Positions 57,106 to 64,000 of a stretch of DNA of 64,000 nucleotides are shown here, in pieces. Source of the DNA: Hydrogenophaga sp. RAC07 (GTDB lineage Bacteria > Pseudomonadota > Gammaproteobacteria > Burkholderiales > Burkholderiaceae_C). How positions within the stretch are numbered: position 1 is the first letter of the stretch; each line of letters begins with the position of its first letter. The stretch spans positions 1,798,001 to 1,862,000 of the forward strand of contig NZ_CP016449.1 of assembly GCF_001713375.1 (NCBI RefSeq), written 5' to 3'. The position numbers were made by a program, and so were the translations under genes. The notes below the pieces were generated by a model. That model saw nothing but the letters and a program-made list of their open reading frames with translations. It ran no database searches and had not been told where the DNA came from.

Positions 57106-57138
57106 AAAAAAAATGGGCCGGTAGTTACCCGCCCATTT
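57106..57138 (-). terminator. intrinsic terminator in the rimP leader
   Basis: On the minus strand AAATGGGC, a 12-base loop region that can itself form a 3-bp GGT/ACC extension, and GCCCATTT are followed by a run of eight T. It lies about 10 bases downstream of the predicted transcription start and 74 bases before rimP. It may attenuate the operon, or stop transcripts from the upstream DUF2788 gene. Confidence 0.85.
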
Positions 57139-57153
57139 GGTCGTGAAGCTCGC

Positions 57154-57183
57154 ATTGTAACGCCTGCAACAGGCGATTGGCAA
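57154..57183 (-). promoter_or_regulatory. sigma-70-type promoter of the rimP-nusA-infB operon
   Basis: On the minus strand, TTGCCA and TACAAT are separated by 18 bases. The spacer contains the perfect inverted repeat CGCCTG-TTG-CAGGCG (plus-strand 57161-57175), a possible operator. Predicted start near 57147, just upstream of the terminator hairpin. Confidence 0.6.
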
Positions 57184-57213
57184 CCCTATCAACAGTTCAA
57201 TGCTGAACACCGT

Positions 57214-57435
57214 TCAAATACCCAGAACCCATTGAATGAGGTTCTTTGCCAGAAACCCCAACATGCCGAATGACAGGACCAGAAACAGCACGAAGGTGCC
57301 GAACTTGCCGGCCTTGGATTCGCGCGCCAGGTTGAACACGATGAAGAGCATGTACAGGATGAAGGCGCCGACGCCGAAGGTCAGGCCGAACTGGGCGATC
57401 TGGCCTTCGGTGTAGCCGAACAGGGTGTTGCCCAT
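57214..57435 (-). CDS. small DUF2788-type membrane protein
   Basis: 73-residue protein with two predicted membrane helices (FGLTFGVGAFILYMLFIVF and FGTFVLFLVLSFGMLGFL) joined by a polar loop; matches DUF2788 in size and pattern. Function unknown. It starts 3 bases after the DUF2189-like gene and ends upstream of the rimP promoter. Confidence 0.85.
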   Translation of the reverse strand: MGNTLFGYTEGQIAQFGLTFGVGAFILYMLFIVFNLARESKAGKFGTFVLFLVLSFGMLGFLAKNLIQWVLGI

Positions 57436-57438
57436 GGC

Positions 57439-58188
57439 TCAGCGCCCCATCCGATGGGCGGTCAGGTCGCGGTAGGCGTGCCAGCTGGCGTGGGCCAGCA
57501 GCGGGATCAGCACAATGAGCCCGAGCAAGGCGGTGAGCATGCCCAGTCCGACCAGCAGGGCAATCACCACCGCCCACAACGCCATGGGCCCGGGATGGCT
57601 GGCCACGGCGCGCCAGCTCTCCGTCACTGCCTCCATCACCGAGACGCGGGTGTCCACCAGCATGGGCAGGGCCACCACGGTGGACGCGAACACGGGCGCT
57701 GCGAGCAAGGCGCCGAGCAACAGCCAGACCTCGAACAGGCCGATTTCGCGCACCAGCACGACGTGACGCAGGAAATCCACCGGCTTGAGGATGGGCACGG
57801 GCGACCACAGCGTGATGAGTCCGGCCGAGGTCAGCACCCAGCCCGTGCCGGCCAAGCCCAGCAGCAGGCCGAACTTCACCAAACGGCCATCGCCCGAGCG
57901 CCAGAGCTCAACCACCTCGCCCAGGCCGGCGCTGCGCTGGCGGCTGACCTGGTAGAGCCCGGTGGCGAGGATGGGCGCGACGATGAGAAAGCCCGAGAAG
58001 GCACCGGCCAGCAGCCAGAACTGGTCACGTGCAGCCCAGAGCAGCAGCCAGCCAAAGGCGGTGAGCAGCAAGCCGTGTACCAGGCCCGGTACCGGGTTGC
58101 GCCGCAGGTCGGCCCAGCCCAGAGCCAGCCAGCGCCCAGGCGACCGAAGCGAGACAGGGCGTGTGGAAGCGAGAGAGGAATCGGTCAT
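57439..58188 (-). CDS. DUF2189-type integral membrane protein
   Basis: 249 residues with about six membrane helices. The opening GWADLRRNPVPGLVHGLLLTAFG and the C-terminal HASWHAYRDL are characteristic of DUF2189, sometimes annotated as cytochrome c oxidase subunit-like without good reason. Function unknown. Co-transcribed with the DUF2788 gene. The next gene upstream, yejF, ends 63 bases away. Confidence 0.85.
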   Translation of the reverse strand: MTDSSLASTRPVSLRSPGRWLALGWADLRRNPVPGLVHGLLLTAFGWLLLWAARDQFWLLAGAFSGFLIVAPILATGLYQVSRQRSAGLGEVVELWRSGDGRLVKFGLLLGLAGTGWVLTSAGLITLWSPVPILKPVDFLRHVVLVREIGLFEVWLLLGALLAAPVFASTVVALPMLVDTRVSVMEAVTESWRAVASHPGPMALWAVVIALLVGLGMLTALLGLIVLIPLLAHASWHAYRDLTAHRMGR

Positions 58189-58251
58189 GAGCGTCGGTTA
58201 TACGCCGCCCATCTCGTCAGCAGCCTGACGCAAGTCAAGCCTTTGAGCGCA

Positions 58252-59943
58252 TCAGGCGGCGGCCTGCACCAAGGTGCGGGTGTAAGGGTGCTCGGGGGCG
58301 CGCAGCACCTGCTCAACCGGGCCACTTTCGACCACCTCACCGTCCTTCATCACGATCACATGATGCGCCATGGCCTGGATCACATCCACGTCGTGCGTGA
58401 TCAGCAAGTAGCTCAGGCCGCGTTCGCGCTGCAGGCGCTGCAGCAGGGCCAGCACCTGCTTCTGAACGGTGACATCCAGCGCGCTGGTGGGCTCATCGAG
58501 CACGAGCAGTTGTGGATCGATGATGAGCGCGCGGGCGATGGCCAGTCGCTGACGCTGGCCACCCGAAAATTCGTGCGGGTAGCGCTGCAACCAGTCGCCA
58601 CCGCGCCGCGGGTCGTCCACCAGGCCCACATCGGCCAGTGCCTTGACCACGCGCTCACGGCGTTGCGCCACGGAAAGCCCAGGCTGGTGCACCAGCAGTC
58701 CTTCGCCCACGATCTGTTCGATGGTCATGCGCGGGGACAGCGATGAAAACGGATCCTGGAACACGACTTGCACCCGCTGGCGCAGCGCCCTGCTCTCGCC
58801 ACTCTTCAAAGCTTGCGTCCAGTCGGATCCTGTGACCTGCAAGTTGCCTTGGTAGGGCAGCAAACCCAGCGCGGCGAGCGCAAGCGTGGACTTGCCCGAG
58901 CCCGATTCGCCAATCACGCCCAGCGTCTGACCCGGCGCCACGTCCAGGTCGGCGCCCTGGACCGCGACGAACTCACCTTTCTTGAACCAACCCGTCAGGC
59001 CGGGCAGTGGAACGGGATAACCCACGCGCAGGCCGCGGGCTTGCAGCACCGGCGTGGCATCGGCGGCGGGCGGCTGGGCCGGCGCCACGTCGCGCTCGGG
59101 TTTGCTCGCCAACAGCATCTGGGTATAGGCGTGCTGCGGCGCGGCAAACACGTCGCTCACTGCGCCCTGCTCCACCAGATGACCCTGCTCCATCACGGCC
59201 ACGCGGTCGGCGAATCGGCGCACCAGGTTCAGGTCGTGCGTGATCAGCAACACCGCCATGCCGTGCTGGCGCTGCAAATCTGCCAGAAGATCCAATATCT
59301 GGCCACGCAGGCTCACATCCAACGCGGTGGTGGGCTCGTCGGCCAGCAGCAGCTTGGGCGCACTGGCCAGGGCCATGGCGATCATGGCGCGCTGGCGCTG
59401 GCCGCCGCTGAGCTGGTGCGGGAAGGCATCGGCGCGGCGCGCCGGCTCCGGGATGCCGGTGGAGGCCAGCAGCTCGATGGTGGACGCGAGCGCCTGACGC
59501 GGCGTGAGGCCCTTTTTGAGCTGCAAGACCTCGCCGATCTGGTCGCCCACGGTGTAGAGCGGGTTCAGCGCCGTCATGGGTTCCTGAAAAATGATCGCCA
59601 CCTCGTCACCGCGCACACCGCGCAGCTGGTGTTCGGTCAACTGCAGCAGATCGCGTCCATTGAGCAGCGCCGAGCCACTCACGTCGGCGTTGTGCACCAG
59701 GCGCAGCAGCGAGAGCGCCGAGACCGTTTTTCCCGAGCCGGATTCGCCCACCAGCGCGAGCTTTTCGCCCGCCTTGATGGAAAAGTCGATGCCGTGAACG
59801 ACTTCCTGGCCGCCGAACGAGACGCGCAGGCCTTTGACGTTGAGGAGCGTGGGGCCGGGCCCCGCCGCCGGGCCGCCCCAAGGCCGGGCAGCCCCCTCGG
59901 GGGGCAGCGAACCTCGCGAAGCGGGGAGCGTGGGGGCCGTCAT
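58252..59943 (-). CDS. yejF: peptide ABC transporter ATP-binding protein YejF (two ATPase domains)
   Basis: 563 residues with two ABC ATPase domains. First Walker A is GESGSGKT, signature LSGGQRQRAMIAMAL, Walker B LLLADEPTTALD; second Walker A is GESGSGKST, signature FSGGQRQRLAIARAL, Walker [13 protein letters not shown]. It energises the YejABEF oligopeptide importer (microcin C uptake in E. coli). The ATG at 59943 overlaps the yejE stop by 4 bases. Residues 2 to about 26 (RGSLPPEGAARPWGG and around) are encoded by a dispersed genomic repeat, so the N-terminus is an acquired tail. Confidence 0.93.
   Translation of the reverse strand: MTAPTLPASRGSLPPEGAARPWGGPAAGPGPTLLNVKGLRVSFGGQEVVHGIDFSIKAGEKLALVGESGSGKTVSALSLLRLVHNADVSGSALLNGRDLLQLTEHQLRGVRGDEVAIIFQEPMTALNPLYTVGDQIGEVLQLKKGLTPRQALASTIELLASTGIPEPARRADAFPHQLSGGQRQRAMIAMALASAPKLLLADEPTTALDVSLRGQILDLLADLQRQHGMAVLLITHDLNLVRRFADRVAVMEQGHLVEQGAVSDVFAAPQHAYTQMLLASKPERDVAPAQPPAADATPVLQARGLRVGYPVPLPGLTGWFKKGEFVAVQGADLDVAPGQTLGVIGESGSGKSTLALAALGLLPYQGNLQVTGSDWTQALKSGESRALRQRVQVVFQDPFSSLSPRMTIEQIVGEGLLVHQPGLSVAQRRERVVKALADVGLVDDPRRGGDWLQRYPHEFSGGQRQRLAIARALIIDPQLLVLDEPTSALDVTVQKQVLALLQRLQRERGLSYLLITHDVDVIQAMAHHVIVMKDGEVVESGPVEQVLRAPEHPYTRTLVQAAA
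59867..59937. repeat. dispersed GC-rich palindromic repeat, copy 1 (inside yejF)
   Basis: About 71 bases containing the palindrome GCCCCCTCGGGGGGC and a CCTCGCGAAGCGGGG hairpin. It closely matches the repeat at 62041-62110. It begins 2 bases after the yejE stop codon (minus strand) and is translated as the start of YejF. Confidence 0.8.
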
Positions 59944-61010
59944 TTGTCGGCCTTTCTCGGATCGAGCGCATCGCGCAGCGCATCGCCCATGAAGGTCAGC
60001 AGCAGCAGCGTGATCACCAGGACCGCGAAGGTGGAGAGTGAAATCCACCAGGCGTCGATGTTGTTTTTGCCCTGGCTCAGCAGTTCACCCAGCGAGGGCG
60101 TGCCGGGCGGCACACCCAGGCCCAGAAAGTCGAGCGAGGTCAGCGCCAGGATCGCCGCGCTCATGCGGAACGGCAGGAAGGTGACCACCGGCGTGAGGCT
60201 GTTGGGAAGCACGTGGCGCCAGATGATCTGCCAGTTGGACAGGCCCAGCGCGCGCGCGGCACGCACGTAGTCGAGCTGGCGGTTGCGCAGAAACTCGGCG
60301 CGCACGTAGTCACTCAGACCCATCCAGCCGAACAGGCTGAGCAGGATCAACAACAGGCTGATGCTGGGCGCGAACACGGCCGAAAAGATGATGAGCAAAT
60401 ACAACTCCGGCATGGAGCCCCAGATTTCGATGAAGCGCTGGAAGGCGAGATCGGTCTTGCCGCCGAAAAAACCCTGGATGGCGCCGGTGACCACACCCAG
60501 CAACACACCGATGACGGTGAGCGCCAGTGCGAACAGCACGCTCACGCGAAAACCGTAGATCAGTTGCGCCAGCAGGTCGCGGCCGCGGTCGTCGGTACCG
60601 AACAGGTTGTCCAGCCTCGGCGGCGAAGGATTGGGCAGCTTGGCGAAGTAGTTCAGTGTCTGCGGGCCATACGGATTGGGTGCGTAGATGGCCCAGTTGT
60701 CGCCTTGGGTGATCTGCTCGCGGATGAAGGGATCGAGGTAGTCGGTGGTGGTGTCGAAGTCGCCGCCGAACACGGTTTCTGCATAGTCCTTGACCATGGG
60801 GAAATAGGTGGTGCCTTCGTAGCGCACGACCAAGGGCCGGTCGTTCGACAGCACCTCGGCGAACAAGCTGCCGACCACCAGCAGGCAGAACAGCACGAGG
60901 CTCCAGTAGCCCAGACGGTTGCGCTTGAAGCGCCGCCAGGCGCGCGCGCTCGGGGACAACGACGGTGTCACGGCTTCAGTCGAATTTGACACGCGGGTCC
61001 ACCCAGACAT
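59940..61010 (-). CDS. yejE: peptide ABC transporter permease YejE
   Basis: 356-residue permease of the oligopeptide family. N-terminal segment RRFKRNRLGYWSLVLF with the first helix, a periplasmic loop of about 90 residues, then five helices with the EAA-type loop RALGLSNWQIIWRHVLPNS. The conserved FGTDDRGRDLLAQLIYG is present. The N-terminal 35 bases overlap the 3' end of yejB. With YejB it forms the channel. Confidence 0.94.
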   Translation of the reverse strand: MSGWTRVSNSTEAVTPSLSPSARAWRRFKRNRLGYWSLVLFCLLVVGSLFAEVLSNDRPLVVRYEGTTYFPMVKDYAETVFGGDFDTTTDYLDPFIREQITQGDNWAIYAPNPYGPQTLNYFAKLPNPSPPRLDNLFGTDDRGRDLLAQLIYGFRVSVLFALALTVIGVLLGVVTGAIQGFFGGKTDLAFQRFIEIWGSMPELYLLIIFSAVFAPSISLLLILLSLFGWMGLSDYVRAEFLRNRQLDYVRAARALGLSNWQIIWRHVLPNSLTPVVTFLPFRMSAAILALTSLDFLGLGVPPGTPSLGELLSQGKNNIDAWWISLSTFAVLVITLLLLTFMGDALRDALDPRKADK

Positions 61011-62004
61011 AACAGAGGTCGGAAATCAGCTTGGTCACCAGGCCGATGAGCGTGAAAAAGAACAAAGTACCGAGCACCACCGGGTAGTCGCGCCGGATCA
61101 CACTTTCGTAGCTCAGCAAACCCAGACCGTCGAGCGAAAAAAGCGTTTCGATCAACAACGACCCCGCGAAGAAAGCGCCGATGAAGGCCGACGGAAAGCC
61201 CGTGACGATGGGAATGAGCGCATTGCGGAAGATGTGTTTCCACAGCACCTGCCGCTCGCTCAGGCCTTTGGCGCGCGCTGTCATCACGTACTGCTTGCGG
61301 ATCTCTTCCAGGAACGCGTTCTTGGTCAGCATGGCCGTGACCGCAAAACTGCCCAGCACCATGGCGGTGACCGGCAAGGTGATGTGCCACAGGTAGTCGA
61401 CGATGCGGGCGCCCCAGCTGAGTTCTTCCCAGTTGGAGGACGTGAGGCCGCGCAGCGGGAACCACTGCAACTGCCCGCCAAAGATCACCAGCAGCGCGAC
61501 ACCCAGCACGAAGCCGGGGATGGCGTAGCCAATGAGCACGAGCAAGGTGGTGACCAGATCGAAGCGCGAGCCGGCGCGCACCGCCTTGGCCACGCCCAGC
61601 GGCACGGCCACGCCGTAGCTGATGAGGAAGGTCCACAGGCCCAGCGTGATGGAGACCGGCAGTTTCTCCATGATGAGTTCGGACACCGCCTTGTTCTGGA
61701 AAAAGCTGGTGCCCAGGTCGAAGCGCGCGAACTGGCCGAGCATCTGGAAGAAGCGCTCATGCGCGGGTTTGTCGAAGCCGTAGAGGGCCTTGATCTGCTC
61801 GATGCGTTTGGGGTCAACACCCTGTGCGCCTCGGTACACCGAACCACCTTCGGCCCCCGCTGCGCCGGCACCCGCACGGGCTTCGGCGAGATACTGATCC
61901 ACCGGCCCACCCGGCACGAACTGGATCACCACGAAGGTCAGCAGCAGCACCCCGAACAGCGTCGGGATCATCAGCAGGAGGCGTTTGAGGATGTAGACCC
62001 ACAT
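60976..62004 (-). CDS. yejB: peptide ABC transporter permease YejB
   Basis: 342-residue permease with six helices: VYILKRLLLMIPTLFGVLLLT at the start, QFVPGGPVDQ, and the EAA loop AKGLSERQVLWKHIFRNA. A long periplasmic loop between helices 1 and 2 (residues 30-130) is typical of YejB. It lies 107 bases downstream of yejA, with a dispersed repeat in that gap, and overlaps yejE by 35 bases. Confidence 0.94.
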   Translation of the reverse strand: MWVYILKRLLLMIPTLFGVLLLTFVVIQFVPGGPVDQYLAEARAGAGAAGAEGGSVYRGAQGVDPKRIEQIKALYGFDKPAHERFFQMLGQFARFDLGTSFFQNKAVSELIMEKLPVSITLGLWTFLISYGVAVPLGVAKAVRAGSRFDLVTTLLVLIGYAIPGFVLGVALLVIFGGQLQWFPLRGLTSSNWEELSWGARIVDYLWHITLPVTAMVLGSFAVTAMLTKNAFLEEIRKQYVMTARAKGLSERQVLWKHIFRNALIPIVTGFPSAFIGAFFAGSLLIETLFSLDGLGLLSYESVIRRDYPVVLGTLFFFTLIGLVTKLISDLCYVWVDPRVKFD

Positions 62005-62040
62005 GGTGCGTCAGTCCCTTCGAGGTGAGAGGGCCGCCGC

Positions 62041-62110
62041 GCCGGGCCGCCCCAAGCAAGGCCAGCCCCCTCGGGGGGCAGCGATCCGCGCAGCGGTGGA
62101 GCGAGGGGGC
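62041..62110. repeat. dispersed GC-rich palindromic repeat, copy 2 (yejA-yejB gap)
   Basis: About 70 bases, nearly identical to 59867-59937, with the same GCCCCCTCGGGGGGC core and a CCGCGCAGCGG hairpin. It starts 1 base after the yejA stop codon. The hairpins could stabilise the yejA mRNA end or lower expression of yejB. Confidence 0.8.
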
Positions 62111-62111
62111 A

Positions 62112-63959
62112 TCATTTCTGAGCCCACCAAGTGTCGATGGCCCACACCTCACCTGATGCGTAAGGCGGCATGTCCTTTGGACGAGCCAGTCGCCACGCGT
62201 TGTAAGCCATGCGGTGCGTCGTGGCCGACCACTGCGGGATCAGCACATGGCTGTGGGTGATGGCGCGGTCGAGCGCGCGGCAGGCCGCCAGGAACTCGGG
62301 CTGCGTGGGTGCTTCGATCATGCGTTCGATCAACGCGTCCACGGCGGGGTTGGCGATGCCGGTGTGGTTGCCCGAGTCTTCAGTTTTGGCCGCCGCGCTG
62401 CCGAACAGGTCAGCGTACTCGGCACCCGGGTTGTTGGTACCGCCATAGGCCAGCGAGACGATGTCGAAATCGAAACTGCGCAGGCGCTGCTGGTAGAGCG
62501 CAAAGTCCACCGGGCGAAACTTGAGCTCGACCCCGAGCTTGGTCAGGTTGCGTATCCACGGTGTGACCACACGCGCGCCGGTCTCGTTGCTGTCCAGGTA
62601 CTCGAGCACCATGGCCTGGCCTTGCGCGTTGCGCAACTGGCCGCCCTGAACCGTCCAGCCGGCCTCGCGCAGCAAGGCCTTCGCACGCTTGAGGTTGCCG
62701 CGCAGGGAGTTCGCTCCATCGGTTCGAGGCGCCGCGTACACCGGACCGAACACAGCGGGCGGCAACTGCTTGCGCCAGGGCTCCAGCAAAGCCAGCTCTT
62801 CGGGCGATGGCGTGCCCTGCGGCGAACAATCGGTGTTTCCGAACAGGCCCTGCACGCGCTGGTAGGCGTTGTAGAACATCTGCCGGTTCATCCACTCGTA
62901 GTCCATCGCCAGGCCCAGCGCCTCTCGCACGCGGATGTCGTCCAACGGCGGGCGGCGCGTGTTGAGCACATAACTTTGAAAGCCGGTGGGCAGACGGTGC
63001 GTGAACTCGCCTTTGACGAGTTCACCCGTGTCGAACTTCTTGCCGTTGACGCGGCGCGCCCAGTCGCCGGCCGAGAAAAAGCGCATGAGATCGAACTCGC
63101 CGGCCTTCAGGGCTTCGAGCTTGGCCGTGTTGTCCTTGTAGATCTTGACGACGATGCGGTCGAAGTTGGCGGTGCCGCGGCGCACCGGCAAGTCCCGCGC
63201 CCAGTAGGCCGGGTCGCGCACATAGGTGATGTCCTTGCCGAATTGCACCGGGCCGATTTTGTAGGGCCCGCTTCCGATGGGAATGTCGGTCACGACCTGG
63301 TCGAAGGTCTTGCGTTGTCCGGTCTTGGGATCCACCGAGTTGCCCCAGGCCCGGCTGAACACCGGCAGACCGCCCACGGTCAGCGGCAGTTCGCGGTTGG
63401 GCTTCTTGAAGCGGTAACGCACCGTGCGTTCGCCCAGCACGTCCAGCCCGGCCACGTCCTGCAAGACGGTCTTGAAGGCGGGTGAGGTGTGCGGACCCAT
63501 GAGCGTGTCGAAGCTGTGCTTCACGTCGGCGGCGAGCACCGGATCGCCGTTGTGGAAGCGCGCGGTGTCACGCAACTTGAACGTGACCGACAGGCCATCG
63601 GGCGCGGTGGCCACATCTTCGGCAAGCAAACCGTACGCGGCGCCGTTTTCGTCCAGCGCACCGGTGAGCAAGGAGTCGAACATGAGGTCCGACAAATACG
63701 CCGGGGCGCTGCCACGCAGCGTGAAGGGGTTGTATTTGTCGAAGGTGGACAGCCGCAGGTTGCTCACCAGCCGCAGCTCTCCGCCCTTGGGAGCGGTGGG
63801 GTTGACGTAGTCGAAATGCGTGAAGCCCTCGGGGTACTTGAGCTGGCCCCACAGCGCGTAACCGTGAGCCGCCCAAGCGAGCGGGCTGAGGAGCATCAGC
63901 AACGCGGCCAGGGACGTCGAGACGAGTCGGTGGCCGGGGCGGATGCGGGAGAAGTGCAT
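62112..63959 (-). CDS. yejA: peptide ABC transporter substrate-binding protein YejA
   Basis: 615-residue family 5 solute-binding protein with a signal peptide (hydrophobic LAALLMLLSPLAWAAHG, cleavage near residue 31). Domain features include HFDYVNPTAPKGGELRL, TFKLRDTARFHNGDPVLAADV and the late REALGLAMDYEWMNRQMFY. It captures oligopeptides for the YejBEF channel. The ATG at 63959 is only 38 bases from the ATG of the divergent gene at 63998. Confidence 0.94.
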   Translation of the reverse strand: MHFSRIRPGHRLVSTSLAALLMLLSPLAWAAHGYALWGQLKYPEGFTHFDYVNPTAPKGGELRLVSNLRLSTFDKYNPFTLRGSAPAYLSDLMFDSLLTGALDENGAAYGLLAEDVATAPDGLSVTFKLRDTARFHNGDPVLAADVKHSFDTLMGPHTSPAFKTVLQDVAGLDVLGERTVRYRFKKPNRELPLTVGGLPVFSRAWGNSVDPKTGQRKTFDQVVTDIPIGSGPYKIGPVQFGKDITYVRDPAYWARDLPVRRGTANFDRIVVKIYKDNTAKLEALKAGEFDLMRFFSAGDWARRVNGKKFDTGELVKGEFTHRLPTGFQSYVLNTRRPPLDDIRVREALGLAMDYEWMNRQMFYNAYQRVQGLFGNTDCSPQGTPSPEELALLEPWRKQLPPAVFGPVYAAPRTDGANSLRGNLKRAKALLREAGWTVQGGQLRNAQGQAMVLEYLDSNETGARVVTPWIRNLTKLGVELKFRPVDFALYQQRLRSFDFDIVSLAYGGTNNPGAEYADLFGSAAAKTEDSGNHTGIANPAVDALIERMIEAPTQPEFLAACRALDRAITHSHVLIPQWSATTHRMAYNAWRLARPKDMPPYASGEVWAIDTWWAQK

Positions 63960-63997
63960 GCGACAATTCTGAAGGATTTTTCATTGGAGACAGAAAC

Positions 63998-64000
63998 ATG
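63998..64000 (+). CDS. start codon of a divergent gene running out of the window
   Basis: ATG at the last three bases, with GGAG 8 bases upstream. Only the start is visible; the product cannot be told. Confidence 0.45.

Overview
The window looks like a contiguous piece of a high-GC betaproteobacterial chromosome. The best fit is family Comamonadaceae, probably Hydrogenophaga or a near relative; this is inferred from gene content and order, not from a database match. Supporting signs are the blocks rimP-nusA-infB-rbfA-truB-typA, guaB-guaA, ratA-rnfH next to smpB and mltG-tmk-holB-pilZ-tatD, the strong GC bias in third codon positions (which produces many long antisense shadow frames), and a GC-rich dispersed palindromic repeat.

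Layout. 1-4.8 kb: the tail of an unrecognised gene, a patatin-like lipase, the tRNA hydroxylase TrhO, then a small decayed locus (GNAT enzyme, 5'-truncated TPR regulator fragment, truncated unknown protein, HTH-only LuxR-type protein). 4.8-9.7 kb: iron alcohol dehydrogenase, HSL-type esterase, a thioesterase-acetyltransferase fusion, an NRDE protein and YgfZ. 9.9-14.7 kb: mltG, tmk, holB, pilZ, tatD and an ankyrin protein. 14.8-21.4 kb: transporters, namely tctBA without tctC, then a polar amino-acid type ABC importer whose operon contains an AstE-like deacylase. 21.4-31.1 kb: penicillin-acylase family enzyme, FHA-linked nucleotide cyclase, LD-carboxypeptidase, a TadA-haloalkane dehalogenase fusion, OpgC-like acyltransferase, SGNH hydrolase, PaiB-like flavoprotein and a membrane protein.

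31.2-39.5 kb is the most unusual section. It holds a RibD-type reductase, a SAM methyltransferase, a GT4 glycosyltransferase, a 6-pyruvoyltetrahydropterin-synthase homologue lacking most of its catalytic residues and a BchC-like dehydrogenase, divergent from a CDP-alcohol phosphatidyltransferase, YceI and a membrane sulfatase-like protein. The gene overlaps and shared divergent control region suggest one pathway, possibly making a glycosylated and methylated pterin- or flavin-related compound or a lipid conjugate. That product is a hypothesis.

39.5-41.3 kb is an AT-richer accessory island with an orphan PEP-CTERM protein, an IS3-type transposase remnant and repeated TGACGGTA motifs at both edges. 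41.3-64 kb returns to core genes: guaA and guaB, a DUF4124 protein, rnfH, ratA, smpB, a 3-hydroxyisobutyryl-CoA hydrolase-like enzyme, an EamA transporter, the translation/transcription operon rimP-nusA-infB-rbfA-truB-typA (with a promoter followed at once by an intrinsic terminator), two membrane proteins, and a yejABEF peptide importer carrying two copies of the dispersed repeat, one of them translated into the N-terminus of YejF. No rRNA, tRNA or CRISPR array was recognised by eye.
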